64,000 nt of DNA from Pseudomonas delhiensis (GCF_900187975.1 NZ_FZPC01000014.1:107944-171943); one strand, 5' to 3'; positions 1 through 8,478 are shown, counted from the stretch's first letter. Made by a program: numbers and translations. The notes: a model not told the origin generated them from the letters alone.

Positions 1-214
1 TGTCGTAGCTGGACTGGGTATCGATGACGGTAGCGCTGGCACCGGCCGGAATCCGCGGGTCCTTGTACGGATCGTACTGCTGCTGGCCATGGTGGTTGTC
101 ATGGTCATGGCCGTGGCGACGGTCACGATCATGGTCGTTGCCTGCGTAAACACTTACAGCCATGACTGCCGTGACAGCGAAAACCAGAGGCTTGAGGGCC
201 ATTGTAGGTTTCAT
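1..214 (-). CDS. fapC: FapC, major functional-amyloid subunit (5' part only)
   Basis: Third gene of the fap operon; its 3' part lies beyond the window edge, so only 71 codons are visible. FapC is the main subunit of the secreted Fap amyloid fibre of biofilms. The start (MKPTMALKPLVFA) is the family start as I remember it, followed by a signal peptide ending near residue 24 (VYAG). A strong Shine-Dalgarno (AAGGAGATA) precedes the ATG. Odd: the presumed mature N-terminus, residues 26–43, is almost only His, Asp, Arg and Asn (NDHDRDRRHGHDHDNHHG), which I do not associate with FapC. The amyloid repeats are outside the window. Identity rests on the signal peptide plus the position after fapA-fapB. 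Confidence 0.8.
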   Translation of the reverse strand, partial: MKPTMALKPLVFAVTAVMAVSVYAGNDHDRDRRHGHDHDNHHGQQQYDPYKDPRIPAGASATVIDTQSSYD

Positions 215-266
215 GGTGTATCTCCTTGCATTTAGTGTGCTTAGTGTTTCTGGTTGTTGGCGTGGG

Positions 267-839
267 TCAGTCTGCGACCCGGATGCTCAAGGTATTGGCA
301 AGGCGATTGCCGATACCGGCACTCTGGCTCACCTGGACCACCCCCCGGCTGCCGGCGAATGCCTGGTCGCTGGTGACGACCTGCCGACTGCCCAGGGTGG
401 ATCCGGTTGGGCCGGAGTTCTGTGACAACGTGATGTTCTGCTGGGACAGCACGTCGTCGTCGACGCTTTGCACCGCGTTGACGCTGATGCTCATGGCGTT
501 GACCTGTTGGTTGGCGGTACCGGCGGCCTGGTTCACGCCCAGGGCGCCGCTGCCGTTGGAAAAGGAGTTGCCGGTGATCGAGGCCTTGGCGGCCTGGCTC
601 GGGTCGGCGGTGGTGATGACCGTCTGCTGGAACCGGGTGCTGGCGCCGCCGCTGGTGCCGATGGCGATGGCCCGGCCGTTGGCCTGTTGCTGCTCGTCGC
701 CGGCGGCCTGGTTGACGCTGGCCACGCCGTTGTAGCCGCGGCCGGCGCTGTCGATGCTGGCGTTGTTCACCAGCTGCGGGTCGGCGGCGAAGGCGCTGGA
801 GCAGCAGAGCAGGGCGAGGAGGGTCAGGCGTGCTTTCAT
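267..839 (-). CDS. fapB: FapB, minor amyloid subunit / nucleator
   Basis: 190 residues with a signal peptide (about 1–19, cleavage near AFAA-DP). Three imperfect repeats of the Fap type are visible at about residues 38–60, 98–120 and 166–188, each around G-x3-V-[N/S]-Q-[A/S]-A-G followed by Q/N and a beta-rich end (AIAI, SISV, SIRV). The linkers between them are about 37–45 residues and rich in Gln, Ser and Asn. FapB is known as a minor fibre component thought to nucleate FapC. The ATG follows the fapA stop by a single base (TGA-C-ATG), so translation is probably coupled. fapC starts 52 bp downstream. Confidence 0.85.
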   Translation of the reverse strand: MKARLTLLALLCCSSAFAADPQLVNNASIDSAGRGYNGVASVNQAAGDEQQQANGRAIAIGTSGGASTRFQQTVITTADPSQAAKASITGNSFSNGSGALGVNQAAGTANQQVNAMSISVNAVQSVDDDVLSQQNITLSQNSGPTGSTLGSRQVVTSDQAFAGSRGVVQVSQSAGIGNRLANTLSIRVAD

Positions 840-840
840 G

Positions 841-1287
841 TCAGCGATCTCCCGTCAGCATGCGCAGCGGCGACAGGCCCTGCTGCACGGTGCGATTGAC
901 CGAGTTGGAAATACTGGCGCCGCTGCCGCCGCCGCCCCCCAGGCTGCCGGACTGCAGCGTCTGGTTGGCGCCGTTGTCCATGCCGACCAGGTTGCCGCCG
1001 GGGAGAATCCGCTGGGTCAGGCTGGAACCGCTGGTGACGCGGGCGAAGTCAGCGTCATCCAGCTCGGCGTTGCCGAGTTGCTGGTTGACCTGGGAGGAGA
1101 TGTTCGGATTGACGGTGATGGGGTTCGGGTCCGGCACCATGGTGGGGCGGGTGGCGACCCGGGGCTGTACGGTGCGCTGGATGACGATGGTGCCGTCGCC
1201 TGCCTGGACCGGTGCCGACAGCGGAACAGCGGTCAGGCACGCGAGGGAAGCGAGCAGTCCGACGATCCTTGAGTCGATGTTCCCCAT
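841..1287 (-). CDS. fapA: FapA, periplasmic accessory protein of Fap amyloid
   Basis: 148 residues, first gene of the minus-strand fap operon. An N-terminal signal peptide (about 1–29, ending SAPVQA) targets the periplasm. The mature part is Pro/Thr-rich at its start, then Gly/Ser/Asn-rich (GSLGGGGGSG around residues 114–123), low in complexity. FapA is known to influence the FapB:FapC ratio in fibres and may act as a chaperone. The start is supported by AAGGGAT about 9 bases upstream. A sigma-54-type promoter lies about 55 bp further up. Assigned from position before fapB/fapC, size (family about 150) and composition; there is no catalytic motif to check. Confidence 0.75.
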   Translation of the reverse strand: MGNIDSRIVGLLASLACLTAVPLSAPVQAGDGTIVIQRTVQPRVATRPTMVPDPNPITVNPNISSQVNQQLGNAELDDADFARVTSGSSLTQRILPGGNLVGMDNGANQTLQSGSLGGGGGSGASISNSVNRTVQQGLSPLRMLTGDR

Positions 1288-1339
1288 GATGGCGATCCCT
1301 TCTGGTGCGCTGTGCCCTAAACAGCAGTACCGGGATGGA

Positions 1340-1354
1340 GCAGAAGCCGTGCCG
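1340..1354 (-). promoter_or_regulatory. Sigma-54 (RpoN) promoter of the fap operon
   Basis: On the minus strand the sequence is CGGCACGGCTTCTGC. It matches the -24/-12 consensus TGGCACG-N4-TTGC at all but two bases, with the invariant GG and GC exactly 10 bases apart. It would start transcription near 1328, about 40 bases before fapA. RpoN control of fap is my recollection of the literature; the match itself is direct. Confidence 0.65.
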
Positions 1355-1895
1355 CTTTTGCTTATCGCTTGAAATTCAGAGGCTTACGAATAGCTGTCAG
1401 AAATGCCTGAAAGAAATCTGTTTCGCGGCTGAGACAGCGAGCGGGGAACGCACCCCCACCGAAAGTGGGGGAAGTGCTCTGGAATGGGGCTTTGCGTGCA
1501 TGCGTATCAGTGCTGAAACAGTTTTCCGTGATGCCATCGACGATTGCGCCATTCCTGGGGCCTGGCGGTCTTCGGCTGTTTCAGGGCTGAGACATGATGG
1601 CCAGGCAGAGGTGCTTTTGGTACGAATGTGCACTTTTCATTTCAAGGGTTTAGAGAAGGCGACGGCACTGTTAAGGGAATGATCGCGGGCCCCGGGTGTC
1701 TCATTCCACCGCTTGCCTACAGCCATGGCCGCAGGGTGAAACGCGCCAATGCGAGAAATTTTCGTTACACGCTGACCCGCGGCACTGCAATGCAGTAGCA
1801 TGCCCAGCCTTTCGTCGGGCCCACCCGCGGGTGCTCCGGCGGCTGCACGAAAACAGAAGAAAACGAAAGAGAAATGCGCCTTCGGGGGAAGCAGT
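1355..1895. other. Gene-free spacer between fapA and uppP
   Basis: No credible gene. In PAO1 two genes lie between fapA and uppP (from memory); they are absent here. The spacer is less GC-rich than its surroundings. It contains a perfect 7-bp stem hairpin at 1453–1471 (CCCCCAC, 5-base loop, GTGGGGG) without a T-run. Enhancer sites for a sigma-54 activator would be expected here, but I see no clear inverted repeat for one. Confidence 0.5.
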
Positions 1896-2726
1896 ATGGA
1901 GTTTTGGAGTGCCTTTCAGGCGTTCGTCCTGGGAGTGGTCGAGGGGCTGACCGAGTTCCTGCCGGTGTCCAGCACCGGGCACCAGATCATAGTCGCCGAC
2001 CTGCTGGGGTTCGTCGGTGAGCGGGCCCAGGCCTTCAACATCATCATCCAGCTGGCCGCCATCCTGGCGGTGGTCTGGGAGTTCCGCGGCAAGATCCTCG
2101 AGGTCGTCTGCGGCCTGCCCAGCCAGCCTCGTGCACAGCGTTTCACCGTCAACCTGCTGGTCGCCTTCTTTCCCGCCGTGGTGCTGGGCGTGGCCTTCGC
2201 CGACCTGATCCACCACTACCTGTTCAACCCCATCACGGTGGCGGCGGCGCTGGTGGTCGGCGGGGTGGTCATGCTCTGGGCGGAGAAGCGCGAGCACCGC
2301 ATCCGCGCCGAGAGCGTCGACGACATGACCTGGAAGGACGCCCTGAAGGTCGGGTGCGCCCAGTGCCTGGCGCTGGTCCCCGGCACCTCGCGCTCCGGCG
2401 CCACCATCATCGGTGGCCTGCTGTTCGGCCTGTCGCGCAAGGCGGCCACCGAGTTCTCCTTCTTCCTGGCCATGCCGACCATGGTCGGCGCCGCCGTCTA
2501 TTCCGGCTACAAGTACCGCGACCTGTTCCAGCCCGGCGACCTGCCGGTGTTCGCCGTGGGCTTCGTCACCTCCTTCATCTTCGCCATGATCGCCGTGCGC
2601 GGCCTGCTGAAATTCATCGCCAACCACAGCTACGCGATGTTCGCCTGGTACCGCATCGGCTTCGGCCTGCTGATCCTGGCGACCTGGCAGTTCAGCCTGA
2701 TCGACTGGAGCAGCGCCGCTGCCTGA
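1896..2726 (+). CDS. uppP: Undecaprenyl-diphosphatase UppP (BacA)
   Basis: 276 residues. Integral membrane phosphatase that hydrolyses undecaprenyl pyrophosphate to recycle the lipid carrier for peptidoglycan; overexpression is known to give bacitracin resistance. Family motif 1 is [14 protein letters not shown] at residues 16–29 (Glu16, Glu20 and His29 match the catalytic Glu/His set). Motif 2 is PGTSRSGAT at 162–170 with the catalytic Arg166. Several hydrophobic helices alternate along the chain. I chose the ATG at 1896 because MEFW is the usual start; the frame stays open upstream but that part is Ser/Pro/Lys-rich and unlike the family. The next gene begins 10 bp downstream. Confidence 0.95.
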   Translation: MEFWSAFQAFVLGVVEGLTEFLPVSSTGHQIIVADLLGFVGERAQAFNIIIQLAAILAVVWEFRGKILEVVCGLPSQPRAQRFTVNLLVAFFPAVVLGVAFADLIHHYLFNPITVAAALVVGGVVMLWAEKREHRIRAESVDDMTWKDALKVGCAQCLALVPGTSRSGATIIGGLLFGLSRKAATEFSFFLAMPTMVGAAVYSGYKYRDLFQPGDLPVFAVGFVTSFIFAMIAVRGLLKFIANHSYAMFAWYRIGFGLLILATWQFSLIDWSSAAA

Positions 2727-2736
2727 GGCCGCACGG

Positions 2737-3429
2737 ATGAGCACGGAAAAGGACGGCGTGATCAGCCGCTGGGACGACGACAAGGGCTTCGGCTTCATCC
2801 GCCCGCGCGCCGGCGGCGAGGAACTCTTCCTGCACATCTCGGCCTTCCGCGGCGACCGCCGGCCCCAGGCCGGCGACGCGGTACGCTTCGTCGCAGGCTT
2901 CGACCGCCAGGGCCGCCCGCGCGCCGAGCATGCGCGCCTGGCCGGCCTGGCCGTGGACATGCCGGAAATCCGCCGCAAGCCGGCGGCGCCCGCCACCCGC
3001 GCCAAGGTCCGCAGCGGCCGGCAGATCGCCGAGCCGGCCCAACCGGGCGGCTGGGGCAGGGGCCTGGGCTGGCTCGCCGCCTTGCTGCTGTTGCCCCTGG
3101 CCGGTGCCGGCCGCCTGCTGCTCGCCGGCGCCGCGCCCTGGTGGCTGCTGGCCTACCCGCTGTTCAGCCTGGCCGCCTTCTTCGCCTACTGGCGCGACAA
3201 GCGCAGCGCCGAGCGGGGCGCCTGGCGCACCCCGGAGCAGACCCTGCACCTGCTGGAACTGCTGGGCGGCTGGCCGGGCGCCTTCCTGGCCCAGCGCCTG
3301 CTGCGCCACAAGACGCGCAAGCCCGGCTACCAGCTGGTGTTCTGGGCGATAGTGCTGGTGCACCAGCTGTTCTGGCTGGACCGCTTGCTCGGTGGCGTCC
3401 TTCTGGCGCGGGTGTTGCCCGCCTTCTGA
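2737..3429 (+). CDS. Cold-shock domain / DUF1294 membrane protein
   Basis: 230 residues in two parts. Residues 5–60 are a cold-shock (OB-fold) domain with RNP1-like KGFGFI at 16–21 and RNP2-like LFLHIS at 30–35, suggesting single-strand nucleic-acid binding. After a Pro/Arg-rich linker come hydrophobic segments (about 108–130 and 135–155). The C-terminal DUF1294 region has its hallmark stretch GGWPGAFLAQRLLRHKTRK and a last helix rich in V, L, W and F. Its function is unknown. It lies 10 bp after uppP and is probably co-transcribed. The same order (uppP, this protein, LysR, azoR) exists in PAO1 as PA1959–PA1962. Confidence 0.85.
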   Translation: MSTEKDGVISRWDDDKGFGFIRPRAGGEELFLHISAFRGDRRPQAGDAVRFVAGFDRQGRPRAEHARLAGLAVDMPEIRRKPAAPATRAKVRSGRQIAEPAQPGGWGRGLGWLAALLLLPLAGAGRLLLAGAAPWWLLAYPLFSLAAFFAYWRDKRSAERGAWRTPEQTLHLLELLGGWPGAFLAQRLLRHKTRKPGYQLVFWAIVLVHQLFWLDRLLGGVLLARVLPAF

Positions 3430-3435
3430 GTCGAT

Positions 3436-4341
3436 CTACAGCGGCTCGTCGCTATGGCCGAACCCCTCGGCCAGGTAGTCGATCAGCGCCCGCACCGCCG
3501 GCAGCAGCCCGCGCCGGTGCGGGTACACCGCCTGGAGGAAGGCCGCCGGCTCCTGCCAGTCGGGCAGTACCCGCACCAGTTGGCCGCTGGCCAGTTCTTC
3601 CTGGCAGTAGTAGAGGGGCAGGGTGGTGATGCCCAGGCCGGCCAGCGCCACGTTCTTGCGCAGGTTGAAGTCCTCCGCGGCCAGGCGCGCCTCCAGGGCC
3701 AGCTCGCGGACTTCGCCGCCGGGCCCGTGCAACTGCAGGTGCACCTTGCGATCGCTGCCGATGGCGCCCAGCACCGGCAGCCCGACGAGGTCGTCCGGGC
3801 CCTGCAGCTGGCGGCCGCGCAGCAGCTCCGGTGCGGCCACCAGCACCGCCGCGGCCGGGCGCAGGCGGCGGGTGACCAGCGACGGGTCCTCGTCGCCGGG
3901 CGCGCGCACGCGCAGCGCCACGTCCACGCCCTCGTTGACCAGGTCGACGCGCCTGTTGGTCAGCAGCAGTTCCAGGTTGACCTGCGGGAAGCTGGCGAGA
4001 AAGCCCGGCAGCATGGCGTTCAGGGAGGTCTCGGCCATCGCCACCGGGCACGACAGGCGCACCCGCCCGCGGGGTTCGGCGCTGAGCTGGGCGACCACCT
4101 CGTCGGCCATCTCCGCCTCCACCAGCATCGCCTGGCAGTGCCGGTAGTAGCGCTCGCCGATGTCGGTGAGCGCCAGCTTGCGGGTGGTGCGCTGCAGCAG
4201 GCGCGCGTTCAGGCGCGCCTCAAGTTCGGCGACGCGCCGCGACAGGCGCGACTTCGGCAGCCCCAGCTCGCGGCCCGCGGCGGCGAAGCCACCGGCCTCC
4301 ACCACCTTGGCGAAATAGAAGAGATCGTTGAGGTCCTGCAT
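3436..4341 (-). CDS. LysR-family transcriptional regulator (PA1961-like)
   Basis: 301 residues. N-terminal winged helix-turn-helix (residues about 5–62, with [20 protein letters not shown] as recognition region), then a periplasmic-binding-protein-like effector domain with the usual [22 protein letters not shown] segment. Divergent from azoR across 114 bp, the classical arrangement for a LysR regulator and its target. I infer that it controls azoR and its own gene, probably in response to an electrophile or aromatic compound; the sequence does not show the ligand. It converges tail-to-tail with the DUF1294 gene. Confidence 0.85.
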   Translation of the reverse strand: MQDLNDLFYFAKVVEAGGFAAAGRELGLPKSRLSRRVAELEARLNARLLQRTTRKLALTDIGERYYRHCQAMLVEAEMADEVVAQLSAEPRGRVRLSCPVAMAETSLNAMLPGFLASFPQVNLELLLTNRRVDLVNEGVDVALRVRAPGDEDPSLVTRRLRPAAAVLVAAPELLRGRQLQGPDDLVGLPVLGAIGSDRKVHLQLHGPGGEVRELALEARLAAEDFNLRKNVALAGLGITTLPLYYCQEELASGQLVRVLPDWQEPAAFLQAVYPHRRGLLPAVRALIDYLAEGFGHSDEPL

Positions 4342-4455
4342 GGGATTGTCCTGCTGGTGGGACGATTCATCGCATTTTTGCCGACTTATCGCTCATTGGC
4401 CACATGCGTAGTATGCCTCCCATCGCTTCCTACCCCCATTCACAGGAGCCACCCC

Positions 4456-5064
4456 ATGAAACTTCTGCACATCGATTCCAGCATCCTCGGCGACGCCTCC
4501 GCCTCCCGCCAGCTCAGCCAGGAAGTGGTCCAGGCCTGGGCCGCCGCCGAGCCGGGCGTACAGGTGACCTACCGTGACCTGGCCGCCGACGCCATCAGCC
4601 ACCTGTCCGCCGCCAGCCTGGTCGCCGCCGGCACCCCGGCGGAACTGCGCGACGCCGCGCAGAAGCACGAAGCCGCCCTGGGCGAGAGCAGCATCGAGGA
4701 GTTCCTCGCCGCCGACGCCATCGTCATCGGCGCGCCCATGTACAACTTCACCGTGCCCAGCCAGCTGAAGGCCTGGATCGACCGCATCGCCGTGGCCGGC
4801 AAGACCTTCCGCTACACCGAGAACGGTCCGCAGGGCCTGGCCGGCGGCAAGAAGGTGATCATCGTCTCCACCGCCGGCGGCCTGCACGCCGGCCAGCCGA
4901 GCGGCGCCGCCCACGAGGACTACCTGAAGCTGGTGCTGGGCTTCCTCGGCATCACCGACATCGAGGTGGTCCGCGCCCAGGGCCTGGCCTACGGCGAGGA
5001 GCCGCGCGCCAACGCCCTCAAGGGCGCCCGCGCGGAGATCGCCGCGGCCTTCGCCAGCGCCTGA
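4456..5064 (+). CDS. azoR: FMN-dependent NADH-azoreductase / quinone reductase
   Basis: 202 residues, the normal AzoR length. Flavodoxin-like fold: the first strand [21 protein letters not shown] carries the FMN-phosphate loop; [20 protein letters not shown] (about 91–110) is the family motif around the flavin ring with the MYNF signature; VSTAGG lies near residue 139. AzoR enzymes reduce azo dyes and quinones by two electrons using NAD(P)H, in the cytoplasm. The ATG at 4456 has CAGGAG 9 bases upstream and the frame further upstream is antisense to the LysR gene. Divergent from that regulator. A palindromic terminator follows at 5083. Corresponds to azoR2 (PA1962) by gene order. Confidence 0.92.
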   Translation: MKLLHIDSSILGDASASRQLSQEVVQAWAAAEPGVQVTYRDLAADAISHLSAASLVAAGTPAELRDAAQKHEAALGESSIEEFLAADAIVIGAPMYNFTVPSQLKAWIDRIAVAGKTFRYTENGPQGLAGGKKVIIVSTAGGLHAGQPSGAAHEDYLKLVLGFLGITDIEVVRAQGLAYGEEPRANALKGARAEIAAAFASA

Positions 5065-5082
5065 TCCACCCAGCGTCGAACG

Positions 5083-5111
5083 ACGAAGCCCCGGCATTGC
5101 CGGGGCTTCGT
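5083..5111. terminator. Bidirectional intrinsic terminator between azoR and the nuclease-like gene
   Basis: Perfect 14-bp stem (ACGAAGCCCCGGCA / TGCCGGGGCTTCGT) with an almost closed loop, between two convergent stop codons (5064 and 5116). The T-run is weak on both sides. Confidence 0.75.
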
Positions 5112-5115
5112 GCTT

Positions 5116-5583
5116 TCAGGGCGCCGGCCGCCACAGGCCGACCTTGCGCGCCCGCGCTTCCTGCTCCTCGAAGTTGTACTGGGCGCGCTCCTCCTCGCCC
5201 TGGGCATCCGCCACCCGCCAGCGCGCCATGCCCACGGAAAGCTGGGCCCGGCCGACGTCCAGGGTATGCCCGCAACCCGGGCAATCGGCCGGCTCCACCC
5301 ACACCGCCGCGCTGAGCGCCCCGGCGGCCTCCTCGCGCGGTAGCACCAGGGTGGCGCCGCGGCCCAAGGCCAGGCGCTGCAGGTTGTCCAGCGAGGCCTG
5401 GGCATAGGGTTCGCCGGCCCTGGGCGCCTCGACGCCACGCAGGCGCACCTCGACGCTGCGCTCGGCCAGACGGCAGGTCAGGCGATCGCCGCTGGCGACG
5501 GCGGTGACCTGGCAGGGGCCGTCGGCCAGCGCGACGGCGGGGAGGGCGAGGATGAACAGCAGGGCGGGGCGGGGTAGTCGCAT
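5116..5583 (-). CDS. Secreted staphylococcal-nuclease-like (TNase) protein, degenerate active site
   Basis: 155 residues. Signal peptide 1–20 (ALPAVALA-DG), then a thermonuclease-type OB fold: VTAVASGDRLTCRLAERSVE, VRLRGVEAPRAGEPYA and the typical end ARARKVGLW. In active members the core reads R-L-x-G-[IV]-D-[TA]-P-E. Here Asp is Glu, the Glu general base after Pro is Arg, and the position of the second catalytic Arg (YGR-LLA region) reads EAAGALSAAV without Arg. So I see the fold but not the full catalytic set; it may bind nucleic acid or be inactive. A CPGCG pair of Cys lies at about 100–104. Single gene on the minus strand, ending in the shared terminator with azoR. Confidence 0.75.
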   Translation of the reverse strand: MRLPRPALLFILALPAVALADGPCQVTAVASGDRLTCRLAERSVEVRLRGVEAPRAGEPYAQASLDNLQRLALGRGATLVLPREEAAGALSAAVWVEPADCPGCGHTLDVGRAQLSVGMARWRVADAQGEEERAQYNFEEQEARARKVGLWRPAP

Positions 5584-5676
5584 GGGGGCTCCTGGGTTGG
5601 TCGTTGCAGGATAACGTCGCAGGGGAGGAAATGTCCTGCGCGGGGAGTGAGCCTGCTCCTACGCACGTGCCCGACC

Positions 5677-6204
5677 GTAGGGCGCATAACCGTTCGCGGT
5701 TATCCGCCGTCGGCCCGGGCGCCGGTGCCTGAGGCCAATGGCGGATAACGCCGTAGGCGTTATGCGCCCTACGGGGAGCCCGGGAGCTTCGTGACTCCGC
5801 TTCACGCCGAACGGTCCCCTCTCCCGCTTGCGGGGGAGGGCTAGGGAGGGGGTGCGGGGTCAGGGTTTGGCAGAGGTGCATGGGCGTAGTCCGTAGGGCG
5901 AATAACCGTTCGCGGTTATCCGCCGTCGGCCCGGGCGCCGGTGCCTGAGGCCAATGGCGGATAACACCGTAGGTGTTATGCGCCCTACGGGGAGCCCGGG
6001 AGCTTCGTGATTCCGCTTCACGCCGAACGGTCCCCTCTCCCGCTTGCGGGGGAGGGCTAGGGAGGGGGTGCGGGGTCAGGGTTTGGCAGAGGTGCATGGG
6101 CGTAGTCCGTAGGGCGAATAACCGTTCGCGGTTATCCGCCGTCGGCCCGGGCGCCGGTGCCTGAGGCCAATGGCGGATAACGCCGTAGGCGTTATGCGCC
6201 CTAC
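5677..6204. repeat. 216-bp tandem repeat with embedded BIME palindromes (2.4 copies)
   Basis: Three paired palindromic elements start at 5677, 5893 and 6109, exactly 216 bp apart. Each is about 96 bp: GTAGGGCG[C/A]ATAACCG with TTCG loop, a spacer, then the inverted partner GGCGGATAACGCC...GCGTTATGCGCCCTAC. The 120 bp between them also repeats almost perfectly and holds a second palindrome (CCCCTCTCCCGCTTGCGGGG). The copies differ by only a few bases, so the duplication is recent or homogenised. Open frames here are chance. The same palindromes recur at 16.2, 18.25, 24.5–24.9, 31.8 and 42.6 kb. Confidence 0.9.
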
Positions 6205-6359
6205 GAACCATCCCCCGCGCTCGCCCCTGCAATGCCACCCGAACCATTCCCGACGGATTCGCTCGGACAAGTTCGTGCTAGGATTGCCTCCGGCCCCGAA
6301 TTCCCCGGCCCCGCCGGCCTCTCCGGCGGGGCCATCCCCTCGATAGAAGGAATACCGCA

Positions 6360-6860
6360 ATGGCTCAAGTCACCCTCAAGGGCAACCCGGTCAACGTCGA
6401 TGGCAAGCTGCCGCAGAAGGGCGAGAAGGCCCCGGCCTTCAAGCTGGTCGGCGGCGACCTGGCCGACGTGACCCTGGAGAACTTCGCCGGCAAGCGCAAG
6501 GTGCTGAACATCTTCCCCAGCGTCGACACCCCGACCTGCGCCACCTCCGTGCGCAAGTTCAACGTCGAGGCCAGCAAGCTGGCCAACACCGTGGTGCTGT
6601 GCGTCTCCGCCGACCTGCCGTTCGCCCAGAAGCGCTTCTGCGGCGCCGAAGGCCTGGACAACGTGGTCAACCTGTCGACCCTGCGTGGCGCCGACTTCCT
6701 GGCCAACTACGGCGTGGCCATCGCCAGCGGCCCGCTGGCCGGCCTGGCCGCCCGTGCCGTGGTGGTGCTGGACGAGAACGACCTGGTGCTGCACAGCCAA
6801 CTGGTCGGCGAGATCGCCGACGAGCCCGACTACGCCGCCGCAGTCGCCGCGCTGAGCTGA
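6360..6860 (+). CDS. tpx: Thiol peroxidase Tpx (atypical 2-Cys peroxiredoxin)
   Basis: 166 residues, the standard Tpx length. Reduces hydrogen and organic peroxides with thioredoxin, in cytoplasm or periplasm depending on species; no signal peptide here. The peroxidatic motif [16 protein letters not shown] has Cys60, preceded by Pro53 and Thr57 and followed by Arg at the usual active-site place. The resolving cysteine is Cys94 in KRFCGAEG, the same spacing as in E. coli Tpx. GAAGGAATA 9 bases upstream supports the start. The leader contains a GC-rich hairpin around 6310–6335. A terminator follows at 6895. Confidence 0.95.
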   Translation: MAQVTLKGNPVNVDGKLPQKGEKAPAFKLVGGDLADVTLENFAGKRKVLNIFPSVDTPTCATSVRKFNVEASKLANTVVLCVSADLPFAQKRFCGAEGLDNVVNLSTLRGADFLANYGVAIASGPLAGLAARAVVVLDENDLVLHSQLVGEIADEPDYAAAVAALS

Positions 6861-6894
6861 TCGCCCGCCGCAGCCCCGGCTGCGCAGGTGCCTG

Positions 6895-6925
6895 GATGCC
6901 GCCCCGCCGATGGCCGGGCGGCATC
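6895..6925 (+). terminator. Intrinsic terminator downstream of tpx
   Basis: 10-bp perfect stem (GATGCCGCCC / GGGCGGCATC) with an 11-base loop followed by TTCGTTT. Confidence 0.75.
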
Positions 6926-7010
6926 TTCGTTTCCACTCCACTGTGGCGGGGGCGACAGTCGTTCTTCTGCTGCTGGCGGAACACTTGCCGCCTGGCACCG
7001 TCCAAGCGCC

Positions 7011-7047
7011 GTAACCCTCGGTAAAACAAAGGTAAATAGCGGGTAAA
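7011..7047 (+). promoter_or_regulatory. GTAAA repeat array upstream of muxA (candidate CpxR site)
   Basis: GTAAC at 7011 is followed by GTAAA at 7021, 7032 and 7043: four copies spaced 10, 11 and 11 bp, i.e. on one face of the helix. CpxR-type response regulators bind tandem GTAAA half-sites. I recall that muxA belongs to the CpxR regulon of P. aeruginosa, but not the exact boxes. Distance to the muxA start is about 125 bp. Confidence 0.6.
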
Positions 7048-7170
7048 GAGGCTTTGCCCGCAGCCCCGCTGTGCTTATCGTTCCACCCTGAGGATTTCCT
7101 GCTGCGCGCCGCGTCATGGATGCGGCGCTTTGCCCTGCGCCTCGCTATCATCCAAACCTTTGGCCGCCTG

Positions 7171-8478
7171 ATGACCGCTATGACTCCAAGCAATGGAACG
7201 CCCTCGAAACTCCGCAAGCTGCGCCCCTGGCTGATCACCGCCGCCGTCTTCGCCGCCGTGGTGGGGCTGAGCATGTGGCTGCACCAGACCAGCTCGGCGC
7301 CAGAGCCCCAGGCCGGCGGCGGACGCGGCGCCCGCGGGGCGGCCATGGCCGGGCGCGGGCCCGGCGGCACGGCCATCACCGTCAGCGTGGCGCCGGTGGT
7401 CAAGGGCGACCTGCCGGTGCACTACCATGCGCTGGGCACCGTCACCGCCTACAACACGGTGAACGTGCGGGCGCGGGTCAGCGGCCAACTGGTCAAGGTG
7501 CCGTTCCAGGAAGGCCAGCAGGTGAAGGCCGGCGACGTCCTCGCGGTGATCGACCCGCGGCCCTTCCAGGCGGCCCTGGACCAGGCGGTGGGCACCCTGC
7601 AGCAGAACCAGGCGCAGTTGAAGAACGCCCGGATCGACCTGGCGCGCTACAAGGGCCTGTACGCCGAGGACTCCATCGCCAAGCAGACCCTCGACACCCA
7701 GGAAGCCCTGGTGCGCCAGTACGAGGGTACCCTGCGCACCAACCAGGGCCAGGTCGACGACGCCAAGCTCAACCTCGAGTTCACCCAGGTGCGCGCGCCC
7801 ATCTCCGGCCGCGTCGGCCTGCGCCAGGTGGACGTCGGCAACCTGGTCACCAGCGGCGACACCACGCCGCTGGTGGTCATCACCCAGGTCAGGCCGATCT
7901 CCGTGGTGTTCAGCCTGCCGCAGCAGCAGCTGGGCACCGTCGCCCGCCAGCTGTCCGGCAGCCAGCCGGTGCCGGTGGAGGCGCTGGACCGCAACCAGAA
8001 CCAGACCCTCGCCAGCGGCGTGCTCAAGACCCTCGACAACCAGATCGACACCACCACCGGCACGGTCAAGCTCAAGGCCGCCTTCGAGAACGCCGACCAG
8101 AGGCTGTTCCCCAACCAGTTCGTCAACGTGCGCCTGCTCGCCGAGACCCTCCACGGCGTGCTGAGCATCCCGGCCAACGCGGTGCAGCGCGGCAACGACG
8201 GCACCTACGTGTACATCGCCGACGCCGACGGCAAGGCCAAGCGCCAGCTGGTCACCCTGGGCACCAGCGAGAACGAGCGGGTGGTGGTCACCGAGGGCCT
8301 GAAGGAAGGCCAGCGCGTGGTGGTCGAAGGCACCGACCGCCTGCGCGACGGCACCCGCCTGCACATAGTCGCCAGCGACGAGCAGGCCCGCGCCGCCGCC
8401 ACCGAGGAAGGCGAGGCGGCCTCGCCGAAGCCGTTCGGCTCGGGCTCCCCGGCCCAGGACGACGGTAAGAGCGAATGA
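7171..8478 (+). CDS. muxA: MuxA, periplasmic adaptor of the MuxABC-OpmB efflux system
   Basis: About 435 residues from the ATG at 7171 (an ATG at 7180 is equally possible; neither has a clear ribosome site). Membrane-fusion protein of an RND pump: a short cytoplasmic start, one N-terminal membrane segment ([17 protein letters not shown], about 21–37), then the lipoyl half-motif [20 protein letters not shown], an alpha-helical hairpin (Gln/Leu-rich) and the second half-motif. It links the two pump subunits to the OpmB channel. First gene of a four-gene operon whose junctions all overlap. Order adaptor–RND–RND–OMF equals PA2528–PA2525. The C-terminal tail is Ala/Glu/Ser-rich and probably disordered. 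Confidence 0.9.
   Translation: MTAMTPSNGTPSKLRKLRPWLITAAVFAAVVGLSMWLHQTSSAPEPQAGGGRGARGAAMAGRGPGGTAITVSVAPVVKGDLPVHYHALGTVTAYNTVNVRARVSGQLVKVPFQEGQQVKAGDVLAVIDPRPFQAALDQAVGTLQQNQAQLKNARIDLARYKGLYAEDSIAKQTLDTQEALVRQYEGTLRTNQGQVDDAKLNLEFTQVRAPISGRVGLRQVDVGNLVTSGDTTPLVVITQVRPISVVFSLPQQQLGTVARQLSGSQPVPVEALDRNQNQTLASGVLKTLDNQIDTTTGTVKLKAAFENADQRLFPNQFVNVRLLAETLHGVLSIPANAVQRGNDGTYVYIADADGKAKRQLVTLGTSENERVVVTEGLKEGQRVVVEGTDRLRDGTRLHIVASDEQARAAATEEGEAASPKPFGSGSPAQDDGKSE

Noticed and set aside
1453..1471. Hairpin as terminator
   Set aside because: Perfect stem but no T-run and no gene ending nearby on either strand.
1305..1682. Possible 125-residue gene between fapA and uppP on the plus strand
   Set aside because: No ribosome site, no recognisable domain, and it crosses the fap promoter region.
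5677..6204. CRISPR array
   Set aside because: Period of 216 bp, repeats are paired palindromes and the spacers are repeated too; no cas genes in the window.
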